Positions 50,277 through 58,878 of a stretch of 64,000 nt of DNA are shown here, one piece after another; the stretch's first letter is position 1, and every line of letters begins with the position of its first letter. The notes below the pieces were generated by a model. It saw only the letters and a program-made list of their open reading frames with translations, was not told the DNA's origin and ran no database searches. Origin of the DNA: Bacillota bacterium (GTDB lineage: Bacteria > Bacillota > Clostridia > Christensenellales > SZUA-584); assembly GCA_023416745.1 (NCBI GenBank), contig JAEZHF010000031.1:6103-70102 (forward strand), written 5' to 3'. The position numbers and the translations under genes were made by a program.

Positions 50277-50594
50277 ATGATAAAAATCGCAAAGCCCAAA
50301 AAAATTAAGCCAAAAGACGCGGCGGAAATGGTGAGCAGCTCCAGAGCAATTCTCGTGGATGTAAGGTCGCCACAGGAGTTCCGGCAAGCCCATATCCCCG
50401 GCGCGCTGATGCTGCCGCTGGACAGATTGCCGTCCGCGGCAGAAAAGACGCTGCCGGATAAAGACGCCGTCATCATACTGTATTGCCTGTCGGGGGCGCG
50501 CAGCCGGGCGGCCGGAAAGCTGCTGGCGCAGATGGGTTATCTAAATGTCCGTAATCTCGGTGCTATGCATCTGTGGCCTCACGCTGCTTCATAG
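50277..50594 (+). CDS. Rhodanese-domain protein 1
   Basis: 105 residues behind TGAGG. A single rhodanese fold: IKPKDAAEMV, ILVDVRSPQEF, HIPGALMLPLDRL and the active loop YCLSGARS with the sulfur-carrying cysteine near residue 72. It transfers sulfane sulfur or senses a thiol-reactive species. It resembles the second rhodanese gene at 52259 (same layout and motifs), and the Mef-type transporter lies between the two, which suggests a duplicated gene pair interrupted by the transporter unit. Confidence 0.92.
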   Translation: MIKIAKPKKIKPKDAAEMVSSSRAILVDVRSPQEFRQAHIPGALMLPLDRLPSAAEKTLPDKDAVIILYCLSGARSRAAGKLLAQMGYLNVRNLGAMHLWPHAAS

Positions 50595-50647
50595 CCTTTC
50601 TGTGCGTCGGCGGATGCATTTGCGCAACGGTTCGTTACTATGGCATC

Positions 50648-50676
50648 TTGCTCATGAGGCGGCGCCATGTTATAAT
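50648..50676 (+). promoter_or_regulatory. Promoter of the mef leader
   Basis: TTGCTC (50648-50653) and TATAAT (50671-50676), 17 bp apart, placing transcription start near 50683, just upstream of the leader ORF. Confidence 0.65.
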
Positions 50677-50716
50677 ATGATTATTCAATTGACTCTCAGA
50701 AGGGGAGAATAACCTT

Positions 50717-50740
50717 ATGCAGTCTGTTCGCTTGAGATAA
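50717..50740 (+). CDS. Leader peptide MQSVRLR
   Basis: A seven-codon ORF with GGGGAG ten bases before its ATG. The peptide ends in RLR directly before TAA. Leader peptides of ErmD-type methyltransferase genes and of streptococcal mef/msrD elements end in the same Arg-Leu-Arg motif, where macrolide-bound ribosomes stall. The position upstream of a Mef-like gene and an attenuator makes a regulatory leader the best explanation. Too short for ordinary gene finding. Confidence 0.75.
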   Translation: MQSVRLR

Positions 50741-50771
50741 GTCCGCAACAAAAATTACTGCTTTGCTTCAG

Positions 50772-50895
50772 GGTTTATTTGCTGCACTTATTTCAGGTCA
50801 GGATGGATAGCGATGGGCCAGCCGCATTTACAGCGCGGTTAAAGGCTCGGCATGTCTTTCACGCAGCGCAAACCTAAAAGGCGGGCTGCTTTTTT
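50772..50895 (+). promoter_or_regulatory. Attenuator with competing antiterminator
   Basis: A terminator (GCAGC 50863-50867 with GCTGC 50885-50889, CC/GG inside, then six T) precedes the transporter. Its left arm, GCAGC plus AAACC (50870-50874), can instead pair with GCTGC (50781-50785) plus GGTTT (50772-50776) nearer the leader peptide, giving 10 bp of mutually exclusive pairing. Stalling on the leader could tip the balance to antitermination. Confidence 0.65.
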
Positions 50896-50945
50896 GTTGC
50901 TTTTCGGTGTCGGACAAAAATACTGTTATTTTGGAGTGAACAGAA

Positions 50946-52193
50946 ATGAAAAGCAAAACAAATTGGAAACGGGACTACTTTACGATACTGGGCGGACAGG
51001 CAGTGTCGCTGATCACCAGCGGCATATTACAAATGGCGCTTATATTCACCATCACCGACATGACAGGCTCCGCAACGATGCTGTCCGTGGCGTCGCTGGC
51101 AGGGTTTTTGCCCTATGCGCTGCTTGGCCCCTTCATCGGCGTGCTGGTGGACCGGCACAACCGCAAAACGGTGATGATATTGGCAGACATGGTGATCGCC
51201 GCAGCGGGTGCGGCGCTGGCTGTTACGGCGCTGTTTACCGAGCTGCAGATATGGATGATCATGGGGGCGTTATTTGTGCGCAGCCTGGGAGCGGCATTCC
51301 ATTCGCCGGCGTTGGGCGCGGCCACGCCGCTGATCGTGCCGCAGGAGATGCTGGTGAAATACGGCGGATACAGCCAGTCGCTGCAGTCCGTCAGTTATAT
51401 CGTCAGCCCGGCGCTGGGCGCGCTGCTTTACGCTGTATGGGATATCAGCGCCATCATCGCGCTGGATGTGGGCGGCGCGGTGATCGCGTCGGCAGCGGTG
51501 GCGCTGGTGCATATACCCAGACCGAAATCACAGGCGCAGCAGCAAGGCCGTTTCTTCAGCGAGATGAAGCAGGGTTTTGCCGCTATCCGGCAGCATAAAG
51601 GTTTGCTGGCACTGCTGCTAGTGGGGGCTGTTTACCTGCTCATCTACATGCCCATCAACGCGCTGTATCCGCTGATGAGCATGGGACACTTTAAAGGCAC
51701 TCCGATGCACGCTTCTATTGCGGAGATGGCGTTTGCTGCCGGCATGGTGGCAGGCGGTTTTATTCTGGGGCTGTGGGGCGGTTTCAAGAAACGCACGTTA
51801 ACAATATTCGGATCAATACTGCTGATGGGCGCGGCGCTGGCCGTATCCGGATTGCTGCCCTCGGGCGGATTTATCGCCTTCGCCGCATGCTGCCTGGCCA
51901 TGGGCTTTTCGGCACCGTTCTACAGTACCGTACAAACCGCGATGTTCCAGCAGATGATCGAGCCGCAGTATTTGGGGCGTGTGTTCTCGCTAACGGGCAG
52001 TCTGCTGTCGCTGGTGGTGCCGCTGGGGCTCGTCATCTCAGGAATGCTGGCCGACCGAGTCGGCGTGCCGCTGTGGTTCCTCATTTCGGGTGTGCTGATC
52101 ACTTGTACTGCCCTGCTGATACTGGCTTTAAGGCCAATAAGGCAGCTGGATCAGTATTTTGATAACAGTTCCGAAAAAATGCCGCCAGTGTAA
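50946..52193 (+). CDS. mef: Mef-type macrolide efflux MFS transporter
   Basis: 415 residues with twelve predicted helices. Extended stretches match what I know of Mef(A)/(E): NWKRDYFTILGGQAVSLITS, the GFLPYALLGPFIGVLVDRH loop between helices 2 and 3, GYSQSLQSVSYIVSPALGAL, VYMPINAL-like YMPINALYPL, and YLGRVFSLTGSL near the end. Mef proteins export 14- and 15-membered macrolides with proton motive force, usually with an ABC-F partner (MsrD) encoded next. No ABC-F gene follows here; a rhodanese does. The RLR leader and attenuator upstream match the regulation known for mef elements. It may be a native relative of the mobile resistance gene. Drug range is unproven. Confidence 0.88.
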   Translation: MKSKTNWKRDYFTILGGQAVSLITSGILQMALIFTITDMTGSATMLSVASLAGFLPYALLGPFIGVLVDRHNRKTVMILADMVIAAAGAALAVTALFTELQIWMIMGALFVRSLGAAFHSPALGAATPLIVPQEMLVKYGGYSQSLQSVSYIVSPALGALLYAVWDISAIIALDVGGAVIASAAVALVHIPRPKSQAQQQGRFFSEMKQGFAAIRQHKGLLALLLVGAVYLLIYMPINALYPLMSMGHFKGTPMHASIAEMAFAAGMVAGGFILGLWGGFKKRTLTIFGSILLMGAALAVSGLLPSGGFIAFAACCLAMGFSAPFYSTVQTAMFQQMIEPQYLGRVFSLTGSLLSLVVPLGLVISGMLADRVGVPLWFLISGVLITCTALLILALRPIRQLDQYFDNSSEKMPPV

Positions 52194-52258
52194 TTTTGTC
52201 ACAGTCATCCGTTGAAAACAGCGTTATCATCACATCATAATAAACAGGAGGATCACAG

Positions 52259-52585
52259 ATGATGAGAGAAATGCTGACAAAACCCAAACGGATAGATGCA
52301 AAAAGCGTCAAAGAGATGACGGATAAAGGGCAGGCGGTGTTGGTGGATGTCAGGACGCCGGAGGAGTATGCGATGGGGCATATCGGCGGCGCAAACCTGC
52401 TTCCGCTGGACGTGCTGGCTAAGCAGGCTGGGGCAGCGCTGGCCGACAAAGACGCGGCTGTGATCGTCTACTGTCAGAGCGGCGCACGGAGCGCTTACGC
52501 CGCGGCTCAGCTGGCCGCGATGGGTTACAAGAACGTGTTCGATCTGGGGGGCATATTCAGCTGGCCTTACGGAATCACCCGTTAA
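52259..52585 (+). CDS. Rhodanese-domain protein 2
   Basis: 108 residues behind AGGAGG. LVDVRTPEEYAMGHIGGAN and the active loop VYCQSGARS (cysteine near residue 74) are complete. Its N-terminus KPKRIDAKSVKEM and overall layout parallel the rhodanese at 50277. A small stand-alone sulfurtransferase of the PspE/GlpE size. The partner is unknown. A hairpin terminator follows at 52611. Confidence 0.92.
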   Translation: MMREMLTKPKRIDAKSVKEMTDKGQAVLVDVRTPEEYAMGHIGGANLLPLDVLAKQAGAALADKDAAVIVYCQSGARSAYAAAQLAAMGYKNVFDLGGIFSWPYGITR

Positions 52586-52610
52586 AAGCTGTGTATCTTA
52601 TATATATACT

Positions 52611-52644
52611 AAAGGCCGTTTCGTGCATATCCCGAACGGCCTTT
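52611..52644. terminator. Hairpin terminator
   Basis: AAAGGCCGTT (52611-52620) and AACGGCCTTT (52635-52644) form a 10-bp stem suitable for both neighbouring convergent genes, although the T tract is short. Confidence 0.65.
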
Positions 52645-52686
52645 AAACGCGAGGGCTTCGAGAAGACGTACACTCACGTAAACAAA

Positions 52687-53847
52687 CTACTGTTCAGAAT
52701 CCGCTTTATATATGACCTCGCCATTGATGATGGTATAGAGGCAGCGGGTAAACACCTCCAGCGGGTTCCCGTCAAAAATGGCGATGTCCGCGTCCTTGCC
52801 GGGCTCTAGGCTGCCCACGCGGTCCGCGACGCCGCAGATTTGTGCCGCGTTGATCGTGATCGACCGAAGCGCTTCTGTGACCCCAAGACCTTCCCTTGCG
52901 GCGAGACCGGCACAGAGCGGCAGGCACTGAATCAGTGAGACAGGATGATCTGTCATGATGGCTACCTTAACCCCTGACTGATGCAGTATGCCTGCCGTTT
53001 TGAAATCCATGTATTTGATTTCAATTTTATTTCGTGAGGCCAGGCTGGGACCCAGTATCGCAGGGAAGCCTGAATCCCTGATCTCGCTGGCAATCAGATG
53101 GCCTTCCGTGCAGTGGTCGAGAGTCATTTTGAGCCCGAACTCCCGGGCGATACGGACTGCGGTCAGTATGTCATCCGCGCGGTGAACGTGCGCTTTCAGG
53201 GGTATTACACCATCGAACACAGGCATCCAGCATTCCAGCTGGTAGTCCGGCTTGAAGTCGTTGCCGCCTTTCCTCTTTTGCTCACAGTATTGCCTGGCCG
53301 CAGACAATTCCTCCCGCAATATGGAGCCGATAGACATTCGTGTGGAGGGCATCATGTTGTGGTCGCCATAGTTATTCTTTGGGTTCTCTCCAAGCGCGAT
53401 CTTCATGGCGGCGGGCTCTTTAACGACCATGTTGTCGACGCATCGGCCCTGCGTTTTCATGAACACGAACTGTCCGCCAACAACATTGGAGCTGCCGGGG
53501 CCTGTCATCACCGATGTGATACCTGTTTTAATGGCGTTGTGGAATGCTGAGTCCATGGGGTTGATGGCGTCGAAGGCCTTGATATATGGCGTCACCGGCT
53601 TTGCAACCTCGTTAGTGTCGTTGCCTTCAGCGCCCATACCCTCTTCCTGAATGCCGATATGGCAGTGGGCGTCGATCAGGCCGGGCAGCACCCAGGCGCC
53701 TCGGGCATCGATGACATGCCCATCTGTGTCCTCCCGCTCATCGATGTTCATGGCGATTTTTACTATTTTTGAATTCCGGATCATCACACAGCCAGATTCA
53801 AAATCCTGTGCTGCCATCGTCATGATCTTTCCGTTCCTGATTAGCAT
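52687..53847 (-). CDS. Amidohydrolase, imidazolonepropionase-like
   Basis: 386 residues behind CAGGAG. The TIM-barrel metal site is marked by DAHCHIG near residue 60, KAHVHRADD near 220, DHCTEGH near 245 and the terminal Asp in MTDHPVS near 299. The N-terminal and C-terminal beta pieces (MLIRNGKIMTM, GKDADIAIFDGNPLE) form the usual small sandwich. Members hydrolyse cyclic amides or peptides; related clostridial proteins are annotated as imidazolonepropionase-like or prolidase-like without proof. No histidine-degradation genes are nearby. Monocistronic. Confidence 0.9.
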   Translation of the reverse strand: MLIRNGKIMTMAAQDFESGCVMIRNSKIVKIAMNIDEREDTDGHVIDARGAWVLPGLIDAHCHIGIQEEGMGAEGNDTNEVAKPVTPYIKAFDAINPMDSAFHNAIKTGITSVMTGPGSSNVVGGQFVFMKTQGRCVDNMVVKEPAAMKIALGENPKNNYGDHNMMPSTRMSIGSILREELSAARQYCEQKRKGGNDFKPDYQLECWMPVFDGVIPLKAHVHRADDILTAVRIAREFGLKMTLDHCTEGHLIASEIRDSGFPAILGPSLASRNKIEIKYMDFKTAGILHQSGVKVAIMTDHPVSLIQCLPLCAGLAAREGLGVTEALRSITINAAQICGVADRVGSLEPGKDADIAIFDGNPLEVFTRCLYTIINGEVIYKADSEQ

Positions 53848-53936
53848 TTTTTCTCCTGAGCAAAGACTATTTACCGGAATAGTGTAACCTCAAGGAAGCA
53901 ATAATAATGACAGAGCACCTAAGAAAGGGGATTTTT

Positions 53937-54104
53937 ATGGACAGAAACACCAGCTGGAACAAGATGGATGATCAGAAGAACCGGAACAACCGGAACAACC
54001 AGAACAACCAGAACAACCAGAACAATCAGAACAACCGGAATAATGATCAGAGCAACCGCAACAAGAACAGGCAAAACGACAATAATAACAATAAAAACAA
54101 ATAG
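53937..54104 (+). CDS. Asn-rich small protein
   Basis: 55 residues from ATG 53937, with AAAGGGG six bases upstream; the frame also runs back to 53907 without an RBS. By hand count 26 of 55 residues are Asn, with Gln, Arg, Lys and Asp making up most of the rest. A central array of N-N-(Q/R) triplets is encoded by 9-bp repeats such as AACAACCAG between about 53984 and 54045. Similar Asn-rich peptides occur in sporulating Firmicutes, but their function is unproven. The strong RBS and a terminator argue that it is a real gene. Confidence 0.7.
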   Translation: MDRNTSWNKMDDQKNRNNRNNQNNQNNQNNQNNRNNDQSNRNKNRQNDNNNNKNK

Positions 54105-54135
54105 CTGCGCTCTTTGAGAGGCAAGCGCCTGTTCT

Positions 54136-54172
54136 GAAGAATAAGAAGCTTAAACGCTTCTTATTCTTCTTT
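54136..54172. terminator. Bidirectional terminator
   Basis: GAAGAATAAGAAGC (54136-54149) is perfectly complementary to GCTTCTTATTCTTC (54156-54169) around TTAAAC, between convergent genes. Confidence 0.8.
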
Positions 54173-54183
54173 ATAAAGGATTT

Positions 54184-54459
54184 CTATATAATGTGATCGA
54201 ATTGCCCCCGGGCATATTTGATGCCGCTGGGCAGCAGCTTGATGTTATCTCCTTCAAATTGTATAAAATCAAAAGCACGAAGGCTTTCGAGGTGCGTTTT
54301 CGCCTGATTTTGGGACATGCCAATATCAGAGAGTATTTGTTTCAATTCCATGCTTTCTGCCTGAAACGACACGTTTTCCGTGTTGGTGGCCTTCCATTCA
54401 TCGTATAACGCTTTGATAATTCTTAATTCAGTCTCCTGCAGCTTATCCGCTATTTTCAT
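54184..54459 (-). CDS. Small winged-helix-like protein
   Basis: 91 residues. The chain is mostly helical (ETELRIIKALYDEW, MELKQILSDIGMSQNQAKTHLESLRAFDF) and ends in a short hairpin with LLPSGIKYAR, the shape of a winged-helix DNA-binding or regulatory domain, close to the C-terminal part of MarR- or SMC-hinge-like wings. No partner gene identifies its target. It stands between the Asn-rich gene and a group of membrane proteins. Confidence 0.6.
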   Translation of the reverse strand: MKIADKLQETELRIIKALYDEWKATNTENVSFQAESMELKQILSDIGMSQNQAKTHLESLRAFDFIQFEGDNIKLLPSGIKYARGQFDHII

Positions 54460-54681
54460 GGTGATATCATCCCTTTGAGTATTTCGATCCGTCTTGAAAT
54501 ATAGTCTCTCGCAAGCAGGATCGGAATATCCGGTGTTCTTGGGTTTTTGGCAGATTTGTTGTGACTCCTCAATTGCATTCCAAAAGAATCCTAATCATCC
54601 GTCATACATGTGATGTTGATTTCAATGATGTTAAGAAAACAACCAAAAAACCGGCACTCGCCGGTATTTTATCATGCATAA

Positions 54682-55443
54682 TCATTTTTTCTCCGTACTG
54701 ATTATGTGTTTTCTGATCATGCGCTGCGCACAGCGAAATTCCGGCAGCGTCAGGGCTTTCCCCGCCAGAAAATACGCCTTTCCGGCAGTCATATCGCAAG
54801 CGACGGGGACATAAGCCGGGCCTTCAACAACAGCTTCTTCCCGGGCGGCAGCTTGAAGCTGAGCCGGAACGTGCGCCATCAGCAGTACCACGACGACGGC
54901 AAAGCCGCTGCGCGCCCGGGCGTCATCCGACAGATCCTCGGATTCGGCCAGGCTTTGCGCATAGCGCCCCAGCGCGTCAAAGTCCCGTGCCTTGCGGAAA
55001 TCCTCGGTGATGATCATGTATCGGAACATGCGGTCAGTAAACAGGCTGAACGCCTTTCCGGCTGCCACCGTGACACGCAAAGTATCGCCGCCGCTTTGTG
55101 TGATCTGGGCGTCGGCCAGCACAAAACTGTCCTTTTGCAGCGAGGAAACCAGCCGGTCTTTAAACCCCTCCGGCTCGATCACAGCGGTATCGCTGCTCAC
55201 CGCCTTCATCGACTGCAGCTGCTTTTTGGCGCTTTTCAGCAGAAGTGCCGGTCCCAGACGGGTCAGCAGCAGAAAAGCAATTAGTATCGCGCATATCAGT
55301 ATGCCGGCAACATACAGCTCGGCGAGCAGCGGAGTGCTGCTGTCACCCTGTGCGATTACGTAGAGCGTGATGAGTGCCGCTTCGGCGGCAATGAGTGCAA
55401 AAAGCAGTATAATATGAATGCGCTTTGGTTTTTGTGGCTGCAT
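54682..55443 (-). CDS. Two-helix membrane protein
   Basis: 253 residues from ATG 55443 behind GGGAGG; a longer frame to 55599 is not supported. Two hydrophobic helices at about 10-30 and 40-62 are followed by a soluble domain with the strand-helix pattern MFRYMIITEDFRKARDFDALG and a further hydrophobic stretch (SGFAVVVVLLMAHVP, about 165-180). No motif is recognised. The stop of the upstream membrane protein at 55484 lies 40 bases before this start, so the two are likely co-transcribed and may cooperate. Confidence 0.65.
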   Translation of the reverse strand: MQPQKPKRIHIILLFALIAAEAALITLYVIAQGDSSTPLLAELYVAGILICAILIAFLLLTRLGPALLLKSAKKQLQSMKAVSSDTAVIEPEGFKDRLVSSLQKDSFVLADAQITQSGGDTLRVTVAAGKAFSLFTDRMFRYMIITEDFRKARDFDALGRYAQSLAESEDLSDDARARSGFAVVVVLLMAHVPAQLQAAAREEAVVEGPAYVPVACDMTAGKAYFLAGKALTLPEFRCAQRMIRKHIISTEKK

Positions 55444-55483
55444 AACGGCCTCCCGGCTATGTGATAAATAAGGGCTTATATAT

Positions 55484-56458
55484 TTAATGATGGAGTGTTC
55501 GTCCCGAACTTTTGGATGTTGGTATGACGCGAGCGGCATTTTCCCGGCGGAAACGCAGCACCAGTGCAAACCCGCCCAGTCCTGAAAACAGCAGACCATT
55601 GCCCAAGCGCATCCAAAGAAATACAGTGTCGTACATATCAGGATTCAGCAGCGCTGACATCATGCCGCTGATCTCGCGGAACAGGCTGGTGGAAAAGCCT
55701 GCATCCATTCGCGCGCGATATACGTTAATGCCTTCGCAGGCCATCACTGCGATGTAGGTAAACAGTATGAGTGCGGCAAACAATATCCCAAACATGCGCC
55801 TACTGTGTTTGCCGTGCAGCAAGTGATAGCCCTTGTAAGCAAAATAAGCCATCGGCACGCCGCTGATGAAGGAGAAGTTCGCCACGAAATTAACAAGCAC
55901 CCACAGCACGACACCTGCGATGCCGCCCAGCGCTGCGCCCGCAGCGCCGCGCAAATAGCTGCTCCTGACATCCTGCTTCGGGACGAGACGCTGAAGCTGA
56001 AGGCTGTGCTTTTCGGTACATGCAGGGCACACCTCCAGAACCTGTTCGCTTTGAATCCGGTGGACAAGACTGCGTGTTTGGGGACACATGGCGCAGGACG
56101 ATACATAACCGCTGTCCGACAGATGACGGGAAAACTCGTACAGAAAACCGGATATGCTGTCTGCCTTGGGTTCCCCATCCAGCGTCAGCCATAGTGAACG
56201 CTCATCGGCCTGAGCCACGCTGCAACTATAATCCCGCCGCCGGACCATTAAGTAATCGTTTATATGAACGATGTCTATGCCGTGGCCCCGGCCTGTGTCG
56301 CGGAAAGTCAGCGTTTCGATAGGTCGGATGAAAGCGCGCACCTTAACGCCGGTGGAACCCGGAACCACGTTAAAAAATATGCCGTTGGTCCGGCCATAAG
56401 CGGTGCCGTCGTATACGGCATAGCCCGCAAGGGCGGCGAGACGGGTCAGCTGACTCAT
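55484..56458 (-). CDS. Membrane protein with zinc-ribbon
   Basis: 324 residues from ATG 56458, with GGAGG five bases before; an upstream frame to 56494 is less likely. The N-terminal soluble part (about 1-115) precedes cysteine pairs CAMC and CPAC (near residues 125-150) that form a zinc ribbon, then four or five membrane helices (about 170-300). The basic C-terminal tail faces the cytoplasm by the positive-inside rule. No family is recognised. It appears to be the first gene of a two-gene unit with the next membrane protein. Confidence 0.65.
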   Translation of the reverse strand: MSQLTRLAALAGYAVYDGTAYGRTNGIFFNVVPGSTGVKVRAFIRPIETLTFRDTGRGHGIDIVHINDYLMVRRRDYSCSVAQADERSLWLTLDGEPKADSISGFLYEFSRHLSDSGYVSSCAMCPQTRSLVHRIQSEQVLEVCPACTEKHSLQLQRLVPKQDVRSSYLRGAAGAALGGIAGVVLWVLVNFVANFSFISGVPMAYFAYKGYHLLHGKHSRRMFGILFAALILFTYIAVMACEGINVYRARMDAGFSTSLFREISGMMSALLNPDMYDTVFLWMRLGNGLLFSGLGGFALVLRFRRENAARVIPTSKSSGRTLHH

Positions 56459-56870
56459 TGTGGCCTCCGCGGAGATGCAATGTATTATTGTCATTATACG
56501 CCGCTATTGGCTGCCCGGCAAGCCACATGTGGCGGGATAGGGAAAATACCTTCGGGATATGTTATTACGGCAGAATGGATAATCTTATCATTAACGGATA
56601 AAGGCTTTCAAAGGCCAGAGAAATACTAACAGGTAAATGCTTTTTCTGAAACAAGACTAAATCTGAGACAATAGAGCATTATTGAATGGCACTTAACTTA
56701 ACTTTTTGTTTCTAAGGGTTTATTCACGGTTATCAATACTAAGGCGCAGTTCAGTGCGTCATACCAGGGGCAAAGCGGCTCCGGAAAACGGCTTATGTGT
56801 CGTGTTTCGGGGCTTTATTATTGCCCGAAAGAAATGCGGCAATATTTTAAAGAACGGCAGGACACAGCAA
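56459..56870. other. Intergenic region
   Basis: 412 bp between a minus-strand membrane protein and the EAL gene. Some of it may be translated if the EAL protein starts earlier than assumed. I see no clear promoter, hairpin or RNA element. Confidence 0.35.
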
Positions 56871-58097
56871 ATGCAGCATATGGCAGAGCAACAGACATAC
56901 CGCTTGGATATCAGAAAGATAATGCAGCAGGAGCTTTTGGAGGCTCATTTTCAGCAGGTCGTTTCAATGACACGCCAGTCGGTGTGCGGGATGGAAGGGC
57001 TCATCCGGTGCAAACAGGCGCCGGTGCCGCCTAATGCGTTGTTTGAAGCGGCAGAGGCGGAAGGGCTTACGGTTCAGCTGGACAGACAGTGCCGTGATAC
57101 GATACTCCGGGAGTTTGCCCGCATTCATGCCACATATCCCGACAAGATGCTGTTTATCAATGTGGATGCGTCCGTACTGGATTCAGTGGGAGGTTCGGGA
57201 TACCTGATCCAACAGGTGAAAAAGTATTGCATCCCCCCGGGACGCGTGGTGGTGGAGATCAACGAAGCGCGTGTTCTGGGTACGATGGCGTTGAATGCGT
57301 TCATACGCGTCAACCGTGAAGCTGGCCTTTTGCTGGCGCTGGATGATGTGGGCGCAGGCTTTTCCAATCTGGACCGCATTGCCGTTGTTAAACCGGATAT
57401 TATAAAAATTGATATGTCGCTGGTACGTCACATTGAAAGTGATTATCACCGGCAGGAGGTGTTCCGCTCCATGATGCGGCTGGCCAGCCGCATTGGCGCG
57501 GTGGCCGTGGCCGAAGGTGTAGAATCGGAAGAGGAGGCGCTGACAGTGCTGCGGTTGGGAGCGGGAATGATACAGGGATTCTACTTCTCGCGACCGCAGA
57601 GGCTGGAGGGCGAGCCTTTCGCGAACCACCGGATCGAACACCTGGCTGAGAGGTTTAAGGAGCATATGTTACGGCGTTCCGCTGACGAACACAGCCAATA
57701 TGCTTCAACCGCACTGGTCATGAAGGAGGCGCTGAATGCGCTGTCCCGGTGCGGACAATTGGACAGAGCGCTTGTCAGTATTGTGAACGGCAGTGAGGCG
57801 GTGGAATGCGCCTATGTGCTGGATGAGAACGGCGTACAGTGCAGTAATACCGTGTTCAGGCCGGGCTGTGAAGGTCGCCAGAACAGCCTGTTCTATTCAG
57901 CGCAATCGGGTGAGGACCATTCGATGAAACGATATTACTATGGGCTTTCCGGCGCTAAGAAGGGCCGGTATATGACCGAGCCTTATGTATCCATGGCAAC
58001 CGGCAGCCTCTGCATTACATTTTCTGAAGCTTTTTACGCTTCCGACCATACAAAACGCATTCTCTGTATGGATTTCAAGGCGGAACAGATCATGTAA
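56871..58097 (+). CDS. EAL-domain c-di-GMP phosphodiesterase-like protein
   Basis: 408 residues if begun at ATG 56871 (weak RBS); ATG 56880 or an earlier start are possible. Residues about 25-245 are an EAL domain: MEGLIR replaces EAL with EGL, FINVDASVL and VVVEINE carry metal and Glu ligands, LDDVGAGFSN replaces DDFGTG, and KPDIIKIDMSLV and VAEGVES hold the catalytic Lys and Glu. Most ligands are present, so activity is plausible, although DDVGAG deviates. The C-terminal ~150 residues are unassigned and may be a small regulatory domain. It hydrolyses or binds c-di-GMP. Confidence 0.88.
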   Translation: MQHMAEQQTYRLDIRKIMQQELLEAHFQQVVSMTRQSVCGMEGLIRCKQAPVPPNALFEAAEAEGLTVQLDRQCRDTILREFARIHATYPDKMLFINVDASVLDSVGGSGYLIQQVKKYCIPPGRVVVEINEARVLGTMALNAFIRVNREAGLLLALDDVGAGFSNLDRIAVVKPDIIKIDMSLVRHIESDYHRQEVFRSMMRLASRIGAVAVAEGVESEEEALTVLRLGAGMIQGFYFSRPQRLEGEPFANHRIEHLAERFKEHMLRRSADEHSQYASTALVMKEALNALSRCGQLDRALVSIVNGSEAVECAYVLDENGVQCSNTVFRPGCEGRQNSLFYSAQSGEDHSMKRYYYGLSGAKKGRYMTEPYVSMATGSLCITFSEAFYASDHTKRILCMDFKAEQIM

Positions 58098-58252
58098 CAT
58101 TGCCGTATATCGTTTTAGTATTGATATTATATCAATGAATACAAGCCACAGCCGCACCATATTTCTTCCCGGGCGGCTTTTTTATCGTGAAAAACAATAA
58201 CCGGACATGGCGCATATGATATAACAGACGATGCCACACAGGAGGTGTGAGT

Positions 58253-58816
58253 ATGGATTACAGTGTATACCCCGGCGGGGTGTATCCTGACAATAACAAT
58301 TGGGCCCGATGGGTGATGGACAACATGCAAGGGAACATACCAGATTATGAGATGCCTGCGCTGCCGCCCGTACGGGAGGACCCGTATAACGCGCGCACAA
58401 ATCTGGAGGCCGCACTGATGGCTGTCAGGCAGGCCAGCGAAGGTGAAGCAACGGGCAGGGCGTTTTATGATTATCTGATCAGCGCTGCTCCCTCGCAGGA
58501 GGATAAGGATATTATAACGGGCATAAGAAACGATGAGGTGAAACACCTCAAGCTTTTTGCGCAATTGTACTTCGACATTACCGGAGAGAAACTGCCAATG
58601 GTTCAGGCAGCACCGTTCGAGCAGCCCGCTTCTTATTGCGCCGGGCTGAAACAAGCGTTGCTGGGTGCGCAGTATGCTGTGGTGAAATACCGTAAGGTGC
58701 TGTTTGCGATGCGCAACCGGCGGCATATCAATATGGTGACGGAAATTATCACCGATGAACTGCGTCACTTGGGGTTATATAACTATCTGTTCAGCAAGAG
58801 CAACTGTAATATCTGA
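58253..58816 (+). CDS. Ferritin-like domain protein
   Basis: 187 residues from ATG 58253, with GGAGG seven bases before. After a Tyr/Pro-rich N-terminus, four helices carry the diiron pattern: EGEATGRAFYDYL (about 64-80), IRNDEVKHLKLFAQLYF (about 90-108), and later RKVLFAMRNR and ITDELRHLGLYNYL, with E and ExxH pairs. This matches ferritin-like or rubrerythrin-like proteins of Firmicutes, some of which are in spore coats. The Pro- and Asn-rich first 45 residues are not part of a classic ferritin. Function in iron handling or oxidative protection is plausible. Confidence 0.82.
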   Translation: MDYSVYPGGVYPDNNNWARWVMDNMQGNIPDYEMPALPPVREDPYNARTNLEAALMAVRQASEGEATGRAFYDYLISAAPSQEDKDIITGIRNDEVKHLKLFAQLYFDITGEKLPMVQAAPFEQPASYCAGLKQALLGAQYAVVKYRKVLFAMRNRRHINMVTEIITDELRHLGLYNYLFSKSNCNI

Positions 58817-58878
58817 AATCCGGTTCAGGGAGCATAAAGAACCGCCTGCACGATGGGGCGGCTCTTTAATCTGTCTTT

